Of a stretch of DNA of 64,000 bases, positions 39,211 through 48,057 are shown one piece after another. The stretch is from DATAFF01 sp963744915 (GTDB lineage Bacteria > Pseudomonadota > Alphaproteobacteria > Rhizobiales > Aestuariivirgaceae). The DNA lies in contig CAVUUY010000022.1 of assembly GCA_963744915.1 (NCBI GenBank), forward strand, positions 25,201 to 89,200, read 5' to 3'. Positions within the stretch are counted from its first letter, which is position 1, and each line of letters opens with the position of its first letter. Position numbers and translations under genes: made by a program. Below the pieces are notes generated by a model. The model was not told the DNA's origin and searched no databases. It saw only the letters and a program-made list of their open reading frames with translations.

Positions 39211-39819
39211 ATGTTCACCGGCATTGTCACGTCCCTCGGCACGGTCGCGGCCATCGAGCCGCGCGGCGATCTCCGGATGACGATCGCCAGCGACTACGAC
39301 CCGCAAAGCATCGCCATCGGCGCATCGATCGCCTGTTCCGGCGTCTGCCTGACGGTGATCGAGGTCGGTCCCGACCGCCGCCGCAACAGCTGGTTTGCGG
39401 TCGATGTCTCGGCCGAAACGCTGGCGCGGACCACGCTTGGCCGCTGGCGGGCGGGCACGCCGGTCAATCTCGAACGGTCGCTGAAAATCGGCGACGAGCT
39501 TGGCGGTCACCTGGTGTTTGGTCATGCCGACGGGGTTGCGGTGGTGAAGGACAGGGTCAGCCAGGGCGACTCCATGATCTTCCGATTTGCCGCGCCGCCG
39601 GCGCTTGCGCCCTATATTGCGGAGAAGGGCTCGATCGCGCTCGATGGGACGTCGCTCACCGTCAACGCGGTTGCGGGGTCGGAATTCGCCGTCAACATCA
39701 TTCCCCATACGCTGGCGGTCACCAGTTTCGGGGCGCGGCAAGCCGGCGATGAAGTCAATGTGGAAGTCGACATGCTGGCGCGCTATGTGGCGAGGCTCAG
39801 GGAGTTCTCGGTTGCATGA
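39211..39819 (+). CDS. ribE: riboflavin synthase alpha chain
   Basis: 202 residues from the ATG at 39211, one base after the ribD stop. The two lumazine-binding repeats each open with the family motif: MFTGIVTSLGTV at residue 1 and HLVFGHADGVAVV at about residue 98. Other marks are ACSGVCLTVIEVG and IALDGTSLTVNAV. It dismutates two lumazine molecules into riboflavin. Sometimes named ribC in other species. Confidence 0.95.
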   Translation: MFTGIVTSLGTVAAIEPRGDLRMTIASDYDPQSIAIGASIACSGVCLTVIEVGPDRRRNSWFAVDVSAETLARTTLGRWRAGTPVNLERSLKIGDELGGHLVFGHADGVAVVKDRVSQGDSMIFRFAAPPALAPYIAEKGSIALDGTSLTVNAVAGSEFAVNIIPHTLAVTSFGARQAGDEVNVEVDMLARYVARLREFSVA

Positions 39820-40289
39820 GACGGAACGGATCGAGCGAGATACCAAAGCTGCCGGGGGCACGGGTCCTCATTGTCGAAGCGCGGTTTTATGACGCCCTGA
39901 TCGACGAGCTGGCGAACGGGGCGCGCATGGTGCTCGATGCGGCGGAGGTCGCATATGATATCGTGGCCGTGCCCGGCGCCTTGGAAGTGCCGGGCGCGAT
40001 CGCCATCGCAGCGGAGACGAGCGACCCTTATGACGGCTATGTGGCGCTCGGCGTGGTGATCCGCGGCGCCACGTCGCATTATGAAATAGTCGCCGGCGAG
40101 TCGGCCCGCGGCCTCATGGAGCTGACGCTCGATGGCCTATGCATCGGTAATGGCATCATCACGGTTGAAAATGAAGAGCAGGCCTGGGAGCGGGCGCGCC
40201 GGAGCGACCTTGACAAGGGCGGTCATGCGGCGCAGGCCTGCCTCACGATGATCGGGCTGGCGCGACGCTGGCGGGAGGAACCGGTTTGA
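39816..40289 (+). CDS. ribH: 6,7-dimethyl-8-ribityllumazine synthase
   Basis: 157 residues, starting within the ribE stop (ATGA). The substrate site is shown by VPGALEVPGAIAIAAE, GYVALGVVIRGATSHYEIV (with the catalytic His) and IGNGIITVENEEQAWERA. It forms an icosahedral or decameric shell producing the lumazine used by riboflavin synthase. The stop overlaps the start of nusB. Confidence 0.95.
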   Translation: MRRNGSSEIPKLPGARVLIVEARFYDALIDELANGARMVLDAAEVAYDIVAVPGALEVPGAIAIAAETSDPYDGYVALGVVIRGATSHYEIVAGESARGLMELTLDGLCIGNGIITVENEEQAWERARRSDLDKGGHAAQACLTMIGLARRWREEPV

Positions 40290-40762
40290 CGCCGAGCCGC
40301 AAGAGCCCGCTTCCGGTGGCGCGCGCCGCAGCGCGGCTCGGTGCCGTGCAGGCCCTCTACCAGATGGACATCGCTCAGACCGATCTCGCCGATGTCCTGG
40401 CCGATTTCGGCTCGATCCGGCTCGGCGAGGAATTCGAGGACGGTGAATGCGGTGCGGCCGACTTCGCCTTGTTGCGCGACATTGTCGGGGGCGTGGTGCG
40501 CGAGCAGCGGCTGATCGACCGCTCGCTCGATGGCTGCCTTGCCACCGGCTGGACTCTGGGCCGTCTCGATGCCACGGCACGAGCGATCCTGCGGGCGGGA
40601 GCCTATGAGCTGATGTTCCGCAACGACATTCCAGTCAAGGTCGCCATCTCGCAATATATCGATGTGGCGCATGCATTTTTTGACGGAAGCGAGCCCGGCT
40701 TCATCAATGCGGCCCTCGATCAGCTGGCCCGTCGCCAGCGGCAGGGCGAGATCGGCGGCTGA
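40286..40762 (+). CDS. nusB: transcription antitermination factor NusB
   Basis: 158 residues from a TTG at 40286 overlapping the ribH stop (TTGA). An all-helical RNA-binding protein acting with NusE in rRNA antitermination. RAAARLGAVQALYQMDIAQTDL, LRDIVGGVVREQRLIDRSLDG, ARAILRAGAYELMFRNDIPVKVAISQYIDVAHAFFDGSEPGFINAALDQLAR are split here into their helices; the FI-N-ALD end is the family signature. ribH-nusB adjacency is widespread. Confidence 0.93.
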   Translation: MTPSRKSPLPVARAAARLGAVQALYQMDIAQTDLADVLADFGSIRLGEEFEDGECGAADFALLRDIVGGVVREQRLIDRSLDGCLATGWTLGRLDATARAILRAGAYELMFRNDIPVKVAISQYIDVAHAFFDGSEPGFINAALDQLARRQRQGEIGG

Positions 40763-40933
40763 GGCGCTACCGTTTGGTGCCGGAAAGAGGCAAGTTCAAC
40801 CCCGTTGCCTTGACCCGATAGTTTTGGCATTTTCCGCCCCAACAGATCGGGGGTTGAGGGGACCCGAGCCGCTTTCTGTCTGCAGCAATCGCTGTCCAGC
40901 CTAGGATTAATAGACCCACAACAAGGACTTATT

Positions 40934-43081
40934 ATGAGTGCAACACTCTGGATCATCGTTGCTTGCGGCGCGCTCTCGATCGTTTACGGGATCTGGGCGA
41001 CCCGTTCGCTGATGTCTGCCGATCCCGGTTCGGCCCGCATGCAGGAGATTTCGGCCGCCGTCCGGGAAGGAGCGCAAGCCTATCTGCGGCGCCAATACGC
41101 GACCATTGCGATGGTCGGCGCCGTCATATTCATCATCGCCTGGGCGCTGCTCGGCCGCTATCCGGCGATCGGCTTCGCCATCGGCGCGCTGCTGTCGGGA
41201 TCGGCCGGTTTCATCGGCATGAATGTCTCGGTCAGGGCCAATGTGCGGGTGGCGCAGGCCGCCACCAAGTCGCTGTCCGGCGGTCTCGACCTCGCCTTCA
41301 AGGCCGGCGCCGTCACCGGTCTCCTGGTCGCCGGCCTGGCGCTGCTCGGGGTCACGCTCTATTTCGGCTTCCTGGTCGGGACCGTCGGCTTCGGGCCGAC
41401 CGACCGCACGGTGGTCGACTCGCTGGTGTCGCTCGGCTTCGGCGCCTCGCTGATCTCGATCTTCGCGCGTCTGGGCGGCGGCATCTTCACCAAGGGCGCC
41501 GATGTCGGCGGCGACATGGTCGGCAAGGTGGAAGCCGGGATCCCGGAGGACGATCCGCGCAACCCCGCGACCATCGCCGACAATGTCGGCGACAATGTCG
41601 GCGACTGCGCCGGCATGGCGGCGGATCTGTTCGAGACCTATGTGGTGACCGTGGTCGCCACCATGGTGCTCGGGGCGATCATATTCGCCCCGCCGGAGCT
41701 GCAGCAGGCGGCGATGCTCTATCCGCTGGCGATCGGCGGGGCTTGCGTCGTGACCTCGATCATCGGCACCTTCTTCGTCCGGCTCGGCGCCAACAACTCG
41801 ATCATGGGCGCGCTCTATCGCGGCTTCATCGCCTCGGCGGTGCTGTCGCTCGTGGCGCTGTGGCCGGTGACCACCTGGATCTGGGGCGGCATGAGCGTAC
41901 CGCTGACCGCGGCCGGGCACAGCTTCACGCCGATGCACCTGTTCTGGTGCGGCCTGGTCGGGTTGATAGTAACCGGACTTATTGTCTGGATTACCGAATA
42001 TTATACTGGAACCGGGTACCGCCCCGTGGCGTCGATCGCCGAAGCCTCGGTGACCGGCCATGGCACCAATGTCATCCAGGGTCTTGCGGTGTCGCTCGAG
42101 GCGACGGCGCTGCCGACGCTGGTCATCATCTTCGGCATTATCAGCACATACAATCTCGCCGGCCTCTATGGCGTGGCGGTGGCGGTGTCGACCATGCTGG
42201 CGCTGGCCGGCATGGTGGTGGCGCTCGACGCCTTCGGCCCAGTGACCGACAATGCCGGCGGCATTGCCGAGATGGCGGGGCTGCCCAAGGAAGTGCGCCA
42301 GTCGACCGATGCGCTGGATGCGGTCGGCAACACGACCAAGGCGGTAACCAAGGGCTATGCCATCGGCTCGGCCGGACTCGGCGCGCTGGTGCTCTTTGCC
42401 ACCTACACCCAGGATCTCCGCTATTTTGCCGCCCATGCGGCGCCGGGCAGCTTCTTCGACGGTCTGGGAGACATCAACTTCTCGCTTGCCGATCCCTATG
42501 TCGTGGTCGGGTTGCTGTTCGGCGGCCTTCTGCCGTACCTGTTCAGCGGCATCTCGATGACGGCGGTGGGCCGGGCCGCCCAGGCGGTGGTGGCGGAGGT
42601 GCGGCGCCAGTTCCGCGATCATCCGGGGATCATGAAGGGCACCGAGCGGCCGGACTATGGTCGCGCCGTCGACATGCTGACGAAGGCGGCGATCCGCGAG
42701 ATGATCGTGCCCTCGCTCCTGCCGGTGCTGTCGCCGATCGTGGTCTTTCTGGTGGTCAATGCGATTGCCGGCAAGGCGTCGGCCTTCGCGGCGCTCGGCG
42801 CCATGCTGCTCGGCGTCATCGTGACCGGGCTGTTCGTCGCCATTTCGATGACGGCGGGGGGCGGTGCCTGGGACAATGCCAAGAAATTGTTCGAGGACGG
42901 CTATGTCGACAGCCACGGCACCCGCCACCTCAAGGGCTCGGAGGCACACATGGCCTCGGTGACCGGCGACACGGTGGGCGATCCTTACAAGGATACGGCC
43001 GGTCCGGCGGTCAATCCGATGATCAAGATCACCAACATCGTGGCGCTGCTGCTGCTGGCGGTGCTCGCCCATGGCGGGTGA
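40934..43081 (+). CDS. hppA: membrane H+-translocating pyrophosphatase, K+-independent type
   Basis: 715 residues with about 16 membrane helices. It couples PPi hydrolysis to proton export. The substrate region (about 176-230) holds FTKGADVGGDMVGKVEAGIP, then PRNPATIADNVGDNVGDCAG. The second acidic cluster is GDTVGDPYKDTAGPAVNPMIK near the C-terminus. GNTTKAVTKGYAIGS has Lys where K+-dependent enzymes have Ala (GNTTAA), so the enzyme should not need potassium. AAGGACT lies 8 bases before the ATG. The gene stands alone, 171 bases after nusB. Confidence 0.95.
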   Translation: MSATLWIIVACGALSIVYGIWATRSLMSADPGSARMQEISAAVREGAQAYLRRQYATIAMVGAVIFIIAWALLGRYPAIGFAIGALLSGSAGFIGMNVSVRANVRVAQAATKSLSGGLDLAFKAGAVTGLLVAGLALLGVTLYFGFLVGTVGFGPTDRTVVDSLVSLGFGASLISIFARLGGGIFTKGADVGGDMVGKVEAGIPEDDPRNPATIADNVGDNVGDCAGMAADLFETYVVTVVATMVLGAIIFAPPELQQAAMLYPLAIGGACVVTSIIGTFFVRLGANNSIMGALYRGFIASAVLSLVALWPVTTWIWGGMSVPLTAAGHSFTPMHLFWCGLVGLIVTGLIVWITEYYTGTGYRPVASIAEASVTGHGTNVIQGLAVSLEATALPTLVIIFGIISTYNLAGLYGVAVAVSTMLALAGMVVALDAFGPVTDNAGGIAEMAGLPKEVRQSTDALDAVGNTTKAVTKGYAIGSAGLGALVLFATYTQDLRYFAAHAAPGSFFDGLGDINFSLADPYVVVGLLFGGLLPYLFSGISMTAVGRAAQAVVAEVRRQFRDHPGIMKGTERPDYGRAVDMLTKAAIREMIVPSLLPVLSPIVVFLVVNAIAGKASAFAALGAMLLGVIVTGLFVAISMTAGGGAWDNAKKLFEDGYVDSHGTRHLKGSEAHMASVTGDTVGDPYKDTAGPAVNPMIKITNIVALLLLAVLAHGG

Positions 43082-43086
43082 GAGTT

Positions 43087-43145
43087 CCCTCATCCGCCCC
43101 TCCGCTGCACCTTCTCCCCGTGCAAAACGGGGAGAAGGGAAAGTG
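43087..43145. repeat. palindromic intergenic repeat, same family as at 4182-4446
   Basis: The core CACCTTCTCCCCG, loop TGCAAAA, CGGGGAGAAGG repeats the element seen near 4.2 and 4.4 kb, including its CCCTCATCCGCCC lead. It occupies the gap between the convergent hppA and bamE genes and can fold into a strong hairpin, so it may act as a transcription end for both. Confidence 0.85.
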
Positions 43146-43156
43146 GTAGGCCGCCC

Positions 43157-43184
43157 CTATTGCCTATTGCCTATTGCCAATTGC
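43157..43184. repeat. heptamer tandem repeat (CTATTGC)
   Basis: Three perfect copies of CTATTGC followed by one with two changes (CAATTGC), directly after the palindromic repeat and 7 bases before the bamE stop. Too short for a function to be claimed. Confidence 0.8.
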
Positions 43185-43191
43185 TTCCGGC

Positions 43192-43671
43192 TCACGGACC
43201 GACCTTGCCCTTGCCGGGCGGTCCTTCGGACGGCGTGAAGGTGCCAATGCCGCCGAAGAGCTGGCCGAGTATCGTCATTTCCTTGCCGGCGGTCGGCGTC
43301 TCGCGCGAGCTGATATTGACGATCCTCCCATCCTCCAGGCCGTAATTGGCGAAGCTCTCGACCTGGTTGTTCTGGTTGAAGCGCACGGCGAAGACCTTGC
43401 GGTCGACTTCCTTGGGATCGAGAATGGACGACTGTTCGACGGTCGAGGAAATATAGTAGTAGCTGTCGCCCGTGTTGTTGATGGTGGCGGTGGTCGAGGG
43501 CGAGCCGAGCGTGGCTTCGACCTCGGCCTTGGACATGCCGACCTGAACCTTCTGCATATCCTGGGCGCGTGGCTGATAGCCGCGATGGCTTATGGTCGCG
43601 GAGCAGGCGGCCAGCAGCACGGCCAGGACTGGCAGCACCATGCGCTTGCGCCGGTTGAACAGGTAGGTCAT
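43192..43671 (-). CDS. bamE: outer membrane protein assembly factor BamE (SmpA/OmlA)
   Basis: 159 residues from the ATG at complement 43669-43671, with GGAG 12 bases upstream; a TTG at 43683 is the alternative. The N-terminus is a lipoprotein signal with lipobox LLAAC, so the mature protein is anchored in the outer membrane. The BamE core follows: DMQKVQVGMSKAEVEATLGSPSTT and DSYYYISSTVEQ. It stabilises the BAM beta-barrel insertase. Divergent from the bc1 chaperone gene by 47 bases. Confidence 0.9.
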   Translation of the reverse strand: MTYLFNRRKRMVLPVLAVLLAACSATISHRGYQPRAQDMQKVQVGMSKAEVEATLGSPSTTATINNTGDSYYYISSTVEQSSILDPKEVDRKVFAVRFNQNNQVESFANYGLEDGRIVNISSRETPTAGKEMTILGQLFGGIGTFTPSEGPPGKGKVGP

Positions 43672-43718
43672 GTGTTGCGCCAACTCCCCAGCACCACCCG
43701 GCTAAAGGCAGTGCATTG

Positions 43719-44279
43719 ATGCTAAAGCAGATCTTCGGCGGTTCCGATGTCGCAAAGCCCCGTTCGGACTCGGTCTATGCGGCGATTGTGGCGCTGGCGC
43801 GGCAGCCCTGGCTGTACTCCCAGGCCGGCGTGCCCGACACGGTGAGCGGCCGGTTCGACATGATCGTTCTGCATCTTTCCCTGCTGATCGAGCGCCTGCG
43901 CCAGGACGGGCCCGACGGAGCCGCGCTCGCCCAGGCGGTTCTCGACACCATGTTTGCCGATATGGACCGCTCGCTCAGGGAGATGGGGGTCGGCGATCTG
44001 AGCGTCGCCAGGCAGATGCGCACCATGGCCGGCGTCTATTATGGGCGGGCCATCGCCTATCGCGAGGCATTTGCCGCGGCTGATCCGGCTCGAGCGATTG
44101 CCGCCGTGCTGATTCGCAATCTCCATCCCGCGGGGCCGCCGCCAGCGGCCGAGCTCGCGCGGCTCGGCCGTCATGCCGTCGCGTTCAGGGCAGCGCTGGC
44201 AGCGACCCCGGTCGAGCCGCTGGCGAACGGGATGTTGCCGGACCTGGTGCCCGAGCCGGAGAATGGAGCAGCGCCATGA
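43719..44279 (+). CDS. ubiquinol-cytochrome c chaperone family protein (CBP3/UQCC1-like)
   Basis: 186 residues from the ATG at 43719 (a TTG precedes it). YAAIVALARQPWLYSQAGVPDTVSGRFDMIVLHLSLLI and MFADMDRSLREMGVGDLSVARQMRTMAGVYYGRAIAY are the hallmark of the CBP3 family, which binds newly made cytochrome b during bc1 complex assembly. The gene is followed by yceD with overlapping stop/start (ATGA), the usual alphaproteobacterial order. Confidence 0.88.
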   Translation: MLKQIFGGSDVAKPRSDSVYAAIVALARQPWLYSQAGVPDTVSGRFDMIVLHLSLLIERLRQDGPDGAALAQAVLDTMFADMDRSLREMGVGDLSVARQMRTMAGVYYGRAIAYREAFAAADPARAIAAVLIRNLHPAGPPPAAELARLGRHAVAFRAALAATPVEPLANGMLPDLVPEPENGAAP

Positions 44280-44809
44280 CCCCGGAATTCTCCCGTTTGC
44301 TCCCGGTCGACCGGGTCCCCGAGGCAGGGCTCGAGGAGCAGATCGAGGCCGACGACAAGGAGCGCGCGGCGCTGGCCCGGCGCTTCGATCTGCCGGAAAT
44401 CCGCAAGTTTGCCGGCGATTTTCATATCCGACCGCTCCAGCGCGGCCGAATCCAGGTCGAGGGGACGGTGACGGCGGAGGTGGTCCAGCGCTGCGTCATC
44501 ACCCTCGATCCATTCCCGGTCGAGCTGGTCTTTCCGCTGGCGCGATTTTTCATCGCCGAGGGTGCCCGGCACGATCATGTCGAGGAGCTCGAGGGCGACG
44601 AGCCGGACATCGTCAATGGCGGCGCCATCGACCTCGGCGAGCTGGCGGCCGAGGAGCTGGCGCTGAACCTCGATCCCTATCCGCGCAAGCCCGGCGCAGA
44701 ATTGGCTGCGGAGCTCGGCGGCGTGCAACCGGAGAACGTACAACGAACCACGGACAGCCCCTTCGCCGCATTGCGAAAACTCGTAAAGTCGCAAGACGGT
44801 GGAGAATAG
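44276..44809 (+). CDS. YceD/DUF177 family protein
   Basis: 177 residues. The family core is EGTVTAEVVQRCVITLDPFPVELVF, with the conserved Cys that often pairs with a later metal or disulfide site, followed by DIVNGGAIDLGELAAEELALNLDPYPRKPG. In plants and bacteria YceD affects 23S rRNA processing and usually lies before rpmF or plsX. Here plsX follows after 108 bases and rpmF is absent. Function is inferred from the family only. Confidence 0.88.
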   Translation: MTPEFSRLLPVDRVPEAGLEEQIEADDKERAALARRFDLPEIRKFAGDFHIRPLQRGRIQVEGTVTAEVVQRCVITLDPFPVELVFPLARFFIAEGARHDHVEELEGDEPDIVNGGAIDLGELAAEELALNLDPYPRKPGAELAAELGGVQPENVQRTTDSPFAALRKLVKSQDGGE

Positions 44810-44917
44810 GGCGGGCGGCGTCACCTTGGCTCTTGCTCGGACGCAGTCTCGCGCTATTGTCCCGCGACTTCAGTGTGGCAATGCAACCGGTCGCGAATCC
44901 AGCCGATGCGTGTGTGA

Positions 44918-45976
44918 ATGACTGAGCAGGTTGTGATAGCGCTGGATGCAATGGGCGGCGATCTCGGGCCCGACATGGTGCTTTCAGGCGCGGCCTTGGC
45001 GCTCAAGCGCCATCCGAACATCGAGCTCAGGCTCTATGGCGATGCAACGCGGCTGCGCAGCCTCCTCGCGCAATATCCCGACATTGCCGCCAAGGCCTCG
45101 GTCCACCATGCCGAGATTGCGGTCGGCATGGAGGACAAGCCGAGCCAGGCGCTGCTGCGCGGCCGGCGGGTCAGCAGCATGTGGCAGGCGATCGAGGCGG
45201 TGAAGCGGGGTGAGGCGCATGTGGCGGTTTCCGCCGGCAATACCGGGGCGCTGATGGCGATGGCCAAGGTCATTCTCGACACCATGCCCGGCATCGACCG
45301 GCCGGCCATCGCCGCCATCTGGCCCACTCTCAAGGGCGAAAGCGTCGTGCTCGATGTCGGGGCGACGATCGGGGCCGATGCCGACCAGCTCGTCGATTTC
45401 GCCATCATGGGCGAGGCCCTGGCGCGCTGCCTGTTCGGCATCGAGCGGCCGACCGTCGGACTGCTCAATATCGGCGTCGAGGAGATCAAGGGCATCGAGC
45501 AGGTCAAGGAAGCCGGCCGGCGTCTGCGGGAGCTCAGGCTGCCCATCGAATATATCGGCTTTGTCGAGGGCGACGACCTCGGCAAGGGCACGGTCGATGT
45601 GGTGGTCACCGAGGGCTTCACCGGCAACATCGCGCTCAAGACTGCCGAGGGCACGGCTCGGCAATTGACGGGCTATCTCAAGCAGGCGCTCAACCGCTCG
45701 CTGTTCACCCGGATCGGGGCTTATCTGGCGGCCGGCGCTTTCGAGGCGGTGCGGGAGAAAATGGACCCGCGGACGCGCAATGGCGGCGTGTTCCTCGGCC
45801 TCAACGGGGTCGTGGTCAAGAGCCATGGCGGCACCGACGCTTTCGGCTTTGCTTCGGCAATCGACGTCGCCGTGGACATGGTGGAGAATCGCATTGTCGA
45901 AAAGATTGCTGCCGACATGGCCGTGAAGTCGACGGCTGCCCCGGGTTCGGTCGCCGAAGCCGGGGCAGGGCTTTGA
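44918..45976 (+). CDS. plsX: phosphate acyltransferase PlsX
   Basis: 352 residues. PlsX makes acyl-phosphate from acyl-ACP for phospholipid synthesis. Marks: VIALDAMGGDLGPDMVLSGA at the start, SAGNTGALMAMAKVIL, GATIGADADQLVDFAIMGEA, NIGVEEIKG, VEGDDLGKGTVDVVVTEGFTGNIALKT. fabH follows after one base, the standard plsX-fabH pair. Confidence 0.95.
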   Translation: MTEQVVIALDAMGGDLGPDMVLSGAALALKRHPNIELRLYGDATRLRSLLAQYPDIAAKASVHHAEIAVGMEDKPSQALLRGRRVSSMWQAIEAVKRGEAHVAVSAGNTGALMAMAKVILDTMPGIDRPAIAAIWPTLKGESVVLDVGATIGADADQLVDFAIMGEALARCLFGIERPTVGLLNIGVEEIKGIEQVKEAGRRLRELRLPIEYIGFVEGDDLGKGTVDVVVTEGFTGNIALKTAEGTARQLTGYLKQALNRSLFTRIGAYLAAGAFEAVREKMDPRTRNGGVFLGLNGVVVKSHGGTDAFGFASAIDVAVDMVENRIVEKIAADMAVKSTAAPGSVAEAGAGL

Positions 45977-45977
45977 A

Positions 45978-46958
45978 ATGAGGCAGCGGCGGGCGGTCAT
46001 CGAGGGAGTCGGGTCGGCACTTCCCGAGCGGGTTCTGACCAATGACGACCTGGCGCGGATGGTCGATACCAGCGACGAATGGATCATCGAGCGGACCGGC
46101 ATTCGCGAGCGACGCATTGCCGGACCGGGCGAGACGACGGCGAGCCTCGGCATCGCTGCCGGGCAGGCAGCGCTGGCGCATGGCGGCGTCGCTGCCGATG
46201 CGGTCGACCTCATCATCGTTGCCACCTCGACGCCGGACAACACCTTCCCGGCCACGGCGGCAGCGGTTCAGGCCGGGCTTGGCATCACCGGCGGGGCGGC
46301 GTTCGATATTCAGGCGGTGTGCTCGGGCTTCGTCTATGCGCTGGCGACCGCCGATGCCTTTCTGCGCGCCGGAACGGCGAGCACGGCGCTGGTCGTCGGG
46401 TCGGAGACCTTCTCGCGCATTCTCGACTGGTCGGACCGCTCGACCTGCGTGCTGTTCGGCGACGGCGCCGGGGCGGTGGTGCTGCGGGCCCGCGACGACC
46501 GCGGCGAGGGCCTCGCCGAGCGCGGCATTCATGCCGCCGTCATCCGCTCCGATGGGCGCTACAAGGACAAGCTCTATGTCGATGGCGGGCCATCCACCAC
46601 CAAGACGGTCGGTGTGCTGCGGATGGAAGGCAAGGACGTGTTCCGCCATGCCGTCACCAACATCTCGGACGTGATGCACGAGACGCTGGATCGCGCCGGC
46701 ATCACCGGCGCCGAGATCGATTGGTTCGTGCCGCATCAGGCAAATCAGCGGATCCTCGACGGTGCGGCGCGGAAGTTCGGCATCCCCATCGAGCGGGTGG
46801 TGATCACGCTCGATTTCCACGGCAACACCTCGGCGGCGTCCATTCCGCTGGCTCTCGACGTCGCGGTCAAGGATGGGCGAATCAAGACCGGCGACATGGT
46901 GCTCATGGAAGCGATGGGCGGCGGCTTCACCTGGGGCGCGGTGCTGGCGCGCTGGTAG
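45978..46958 (+). CDS. fabH: 3-oxoacyl-ACP synthase III
   Basis: 326 residues. FabH starts fatty acid chains by condensing acetyl-CoA with malonyl-ACP. The Cys-His-Asn triad is visible in DIQAVCSGFVYALA, VPHQANQRILDG and DFHGNTSAASIPLAL. The N-terminal GVGSALPERVLTNDDLARMVDTSDEWI is typical. Coupled to plsX. Confidence 0.95.
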   Translation: MRQRRAVIEGVGSALPERVLTNDDLARMVDTSDEWIIERTGIRERRIAGPGETTASLGIAAGQAALAHGGVAADAVDLIIVATSTPDNTFPATAAAVQAGLGITGGAAFDIQAVCSGFVYALATADAFLRAGTASTALVVGSETFSRILDWSDRSTCVLFGDGAGAVVLRARDDRGEGLAERGIHAAVIRSDGRYKDKLYVDGGPSTTKTVGVLRMEGKDVFRHAVTNISDVMHETLDRAGITGAEIDWFVPHQANQRILDGAARKFGIPIERVVITLDFHGNTSAASIPLALDVAVKDGRIKTGDMVLMEAMGGGFTWGAVLARW

Positions 46959-47047
46959 AGACTTAAACCCGCCTTCGGGTCGATTGCTCTATTGACTCTA
47001 AACCCCTGAAAGATAAGCTCAACTACAGTCATACGGGGGGTTGGCCC

Positions 47048-47359
47048 GTGAGTAAGACTCTCACCCGCGCGGACCTGAGCGAGGCGGTGCATCGCCAGGT
47101 CGGGTTGTCAAGAAGCGATTCGGCAGATCTGGTCAAATCCGTGCTCGATGCGATGGCAGAGGCGGTGGCAACGGGGGAGAATGTGAAGCTGTCCTCCTTC
47201 GGGACGTTCATCGTGCGGGAAAAGAGACCCCGGATGGGCCGCAATCCCAAGACCGGGGTGGAGGTGCTCATCACGAAGCGTCGCGTCCTCGTGTTCCGGC
47301 CAAGCCAGGTGATGAAGAACAGGGTCAATGGTCTCGAGGGTGGAGACGAGGTGGATTGA
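47048..47359 (+). CDS. ihfA: integration host factor subunit alpha
   Basis: 103 residues from a GTG at 47048. This DNA-bending HU-type protein acts in replication, transcription and site-specific recombination. KTLTRADLSEAVHRQVGLSR and GENVKLSSFGTFIVREKRPRMGRNPKTG are the IHF-alpha forms, with the intercalating Pro in GRNPKTG. Downstream the MerR gene starts within its stop (TTGA). Its relevance to the integrated element after the tRNA is only that such integrases often use IHF. Confidence 0.93.
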   Translation: MSKTLTRADLSEAVHRQVGLSRSDSADLVKSVLDAMAEAVATGENVKLSSFGTFIVREKRPRMGRNPKTGVEVLITKRRVLVFRPSQVMKNRVNGLEGGDEVD

Positions 47360-47895
47360 ACAAGGCACCTGAGGCTTTTCGCACCATCAGCGAAGTGGCG
47401 GACGGACTTGACGTGCCGCAGCATGTGCTGCGTTTCTGGGAGACGCGGTTCACGCAGATCCGGCCGATGAAGCGCGGCGGCGGGCGCCGTTACTACCGGC
47501 CCAATGATGTCGATCTGCTCAACGGAATCCGCCAGCTGCTCTATGGCGAGGGCTATACGATCCGCGGCGTCCAGCGCATTTTGCGGGACCATGGGGTGGC
47601 GCATGTGACGGCGATCGGCCGCGGCGAGATCAGGCCCGAGCCGGAGGGGGTGCCGGGGCATGAGCCCGAGGCGGAGGTGAAGCCGAAACCGGCCGAAGTG
47701 GCGGCATCGGTGCCGGCATCGGTGCCGCTGCCAGCCAAGGCCGAGGCCGAGCCGCCGGCGCCGACGGCGCCGCCGACGGTGGAACCGCGACCCGCGGCGA
47801 GCGGGCCCGTGCTGACCCGCAGCGATGTCGAGGAGCTGCGCCTGGCGCTGACCGATCTCGCGGCGGCGCGGCGCATTCTCGATCGCACGGAGTAG
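47356..47895 (+). CDS. MerR family transcriptional regulator
   Basis: 179 residues from a TTG overlapping the ihfA stop. The N-terminal winged helix has FRTISEVADGLDVPQHVLRFWETRF and RRYYRPNDVDLLNGIRQLLYGEGYTIRGVQRIL. Residues 95-150 are a Pro/Ala/Glu-rich linker, and the C-terminus is a helix (SDVEELRLALTDLAAARRIL). The ihfA-merR pair is conserved in Alphaproteobacteria; no metal-binding cysteines are present, so it is not a metal sensor. Confidence 0.88.
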   Translation: MNKAPEAFRTISEVADGLDVPQHVLRFWETRFTQIRPMKRGGGRRYYRPNDVDLLNGIRQLLYGEGYTIRGVQRILRDHGVAHVTAIGRGEIRPEPEGVPGHEPEAEVKPKPAEVAASVPASVPLPAKAEAEPPAPTAPPTVEPRPAASGPVLTRSDVEELRLALTDLAAARRILDRTE

Positions 47896-47958
47896 CCGAA
47901 AGGGCTCGCCGTTTGGTCTTTCACCGCCGCACCCAAGATGGTATAGGCGGCTTGACGT

Positions 47959-48035
47959 CGGAGCGTAGCGCAGCCCGGTAGCGCACTACTCTGGGGGGGT
48001 AGGGGTCGCGGGTTCGAATCCCGCCGCTCCGACCA
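47959..48035 (+). tRNA. tRNA-Pro(GGG)
   Basis: 77 bases including an encoded CCA. Acceptor arms CGGAGCG (47959-47965) and CGCTCCG (48025-48031) pair fully, discriminator A. The anticodon stem CTACT/GGTAG encloses the loop CTGGGGG with anticodon GGG (47993-47995). The T arm contains GGTTCGAATCC. Its 3' end is the probable attachment site of the element that follows, whose integrase ends 23 bases downstream. Confidence 0.95.
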
Positions 48036-48057
48036 ACATATTCAAGGGGATGGCAAA

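Noticed and set aside
40907..43093. Two long open frames of 728 codons overlapping hppA (one on each strand)
   Set aside because: Both are low-complexity His/Arg/Gly-rich shadows of the H+-pyrophosphatase gene.
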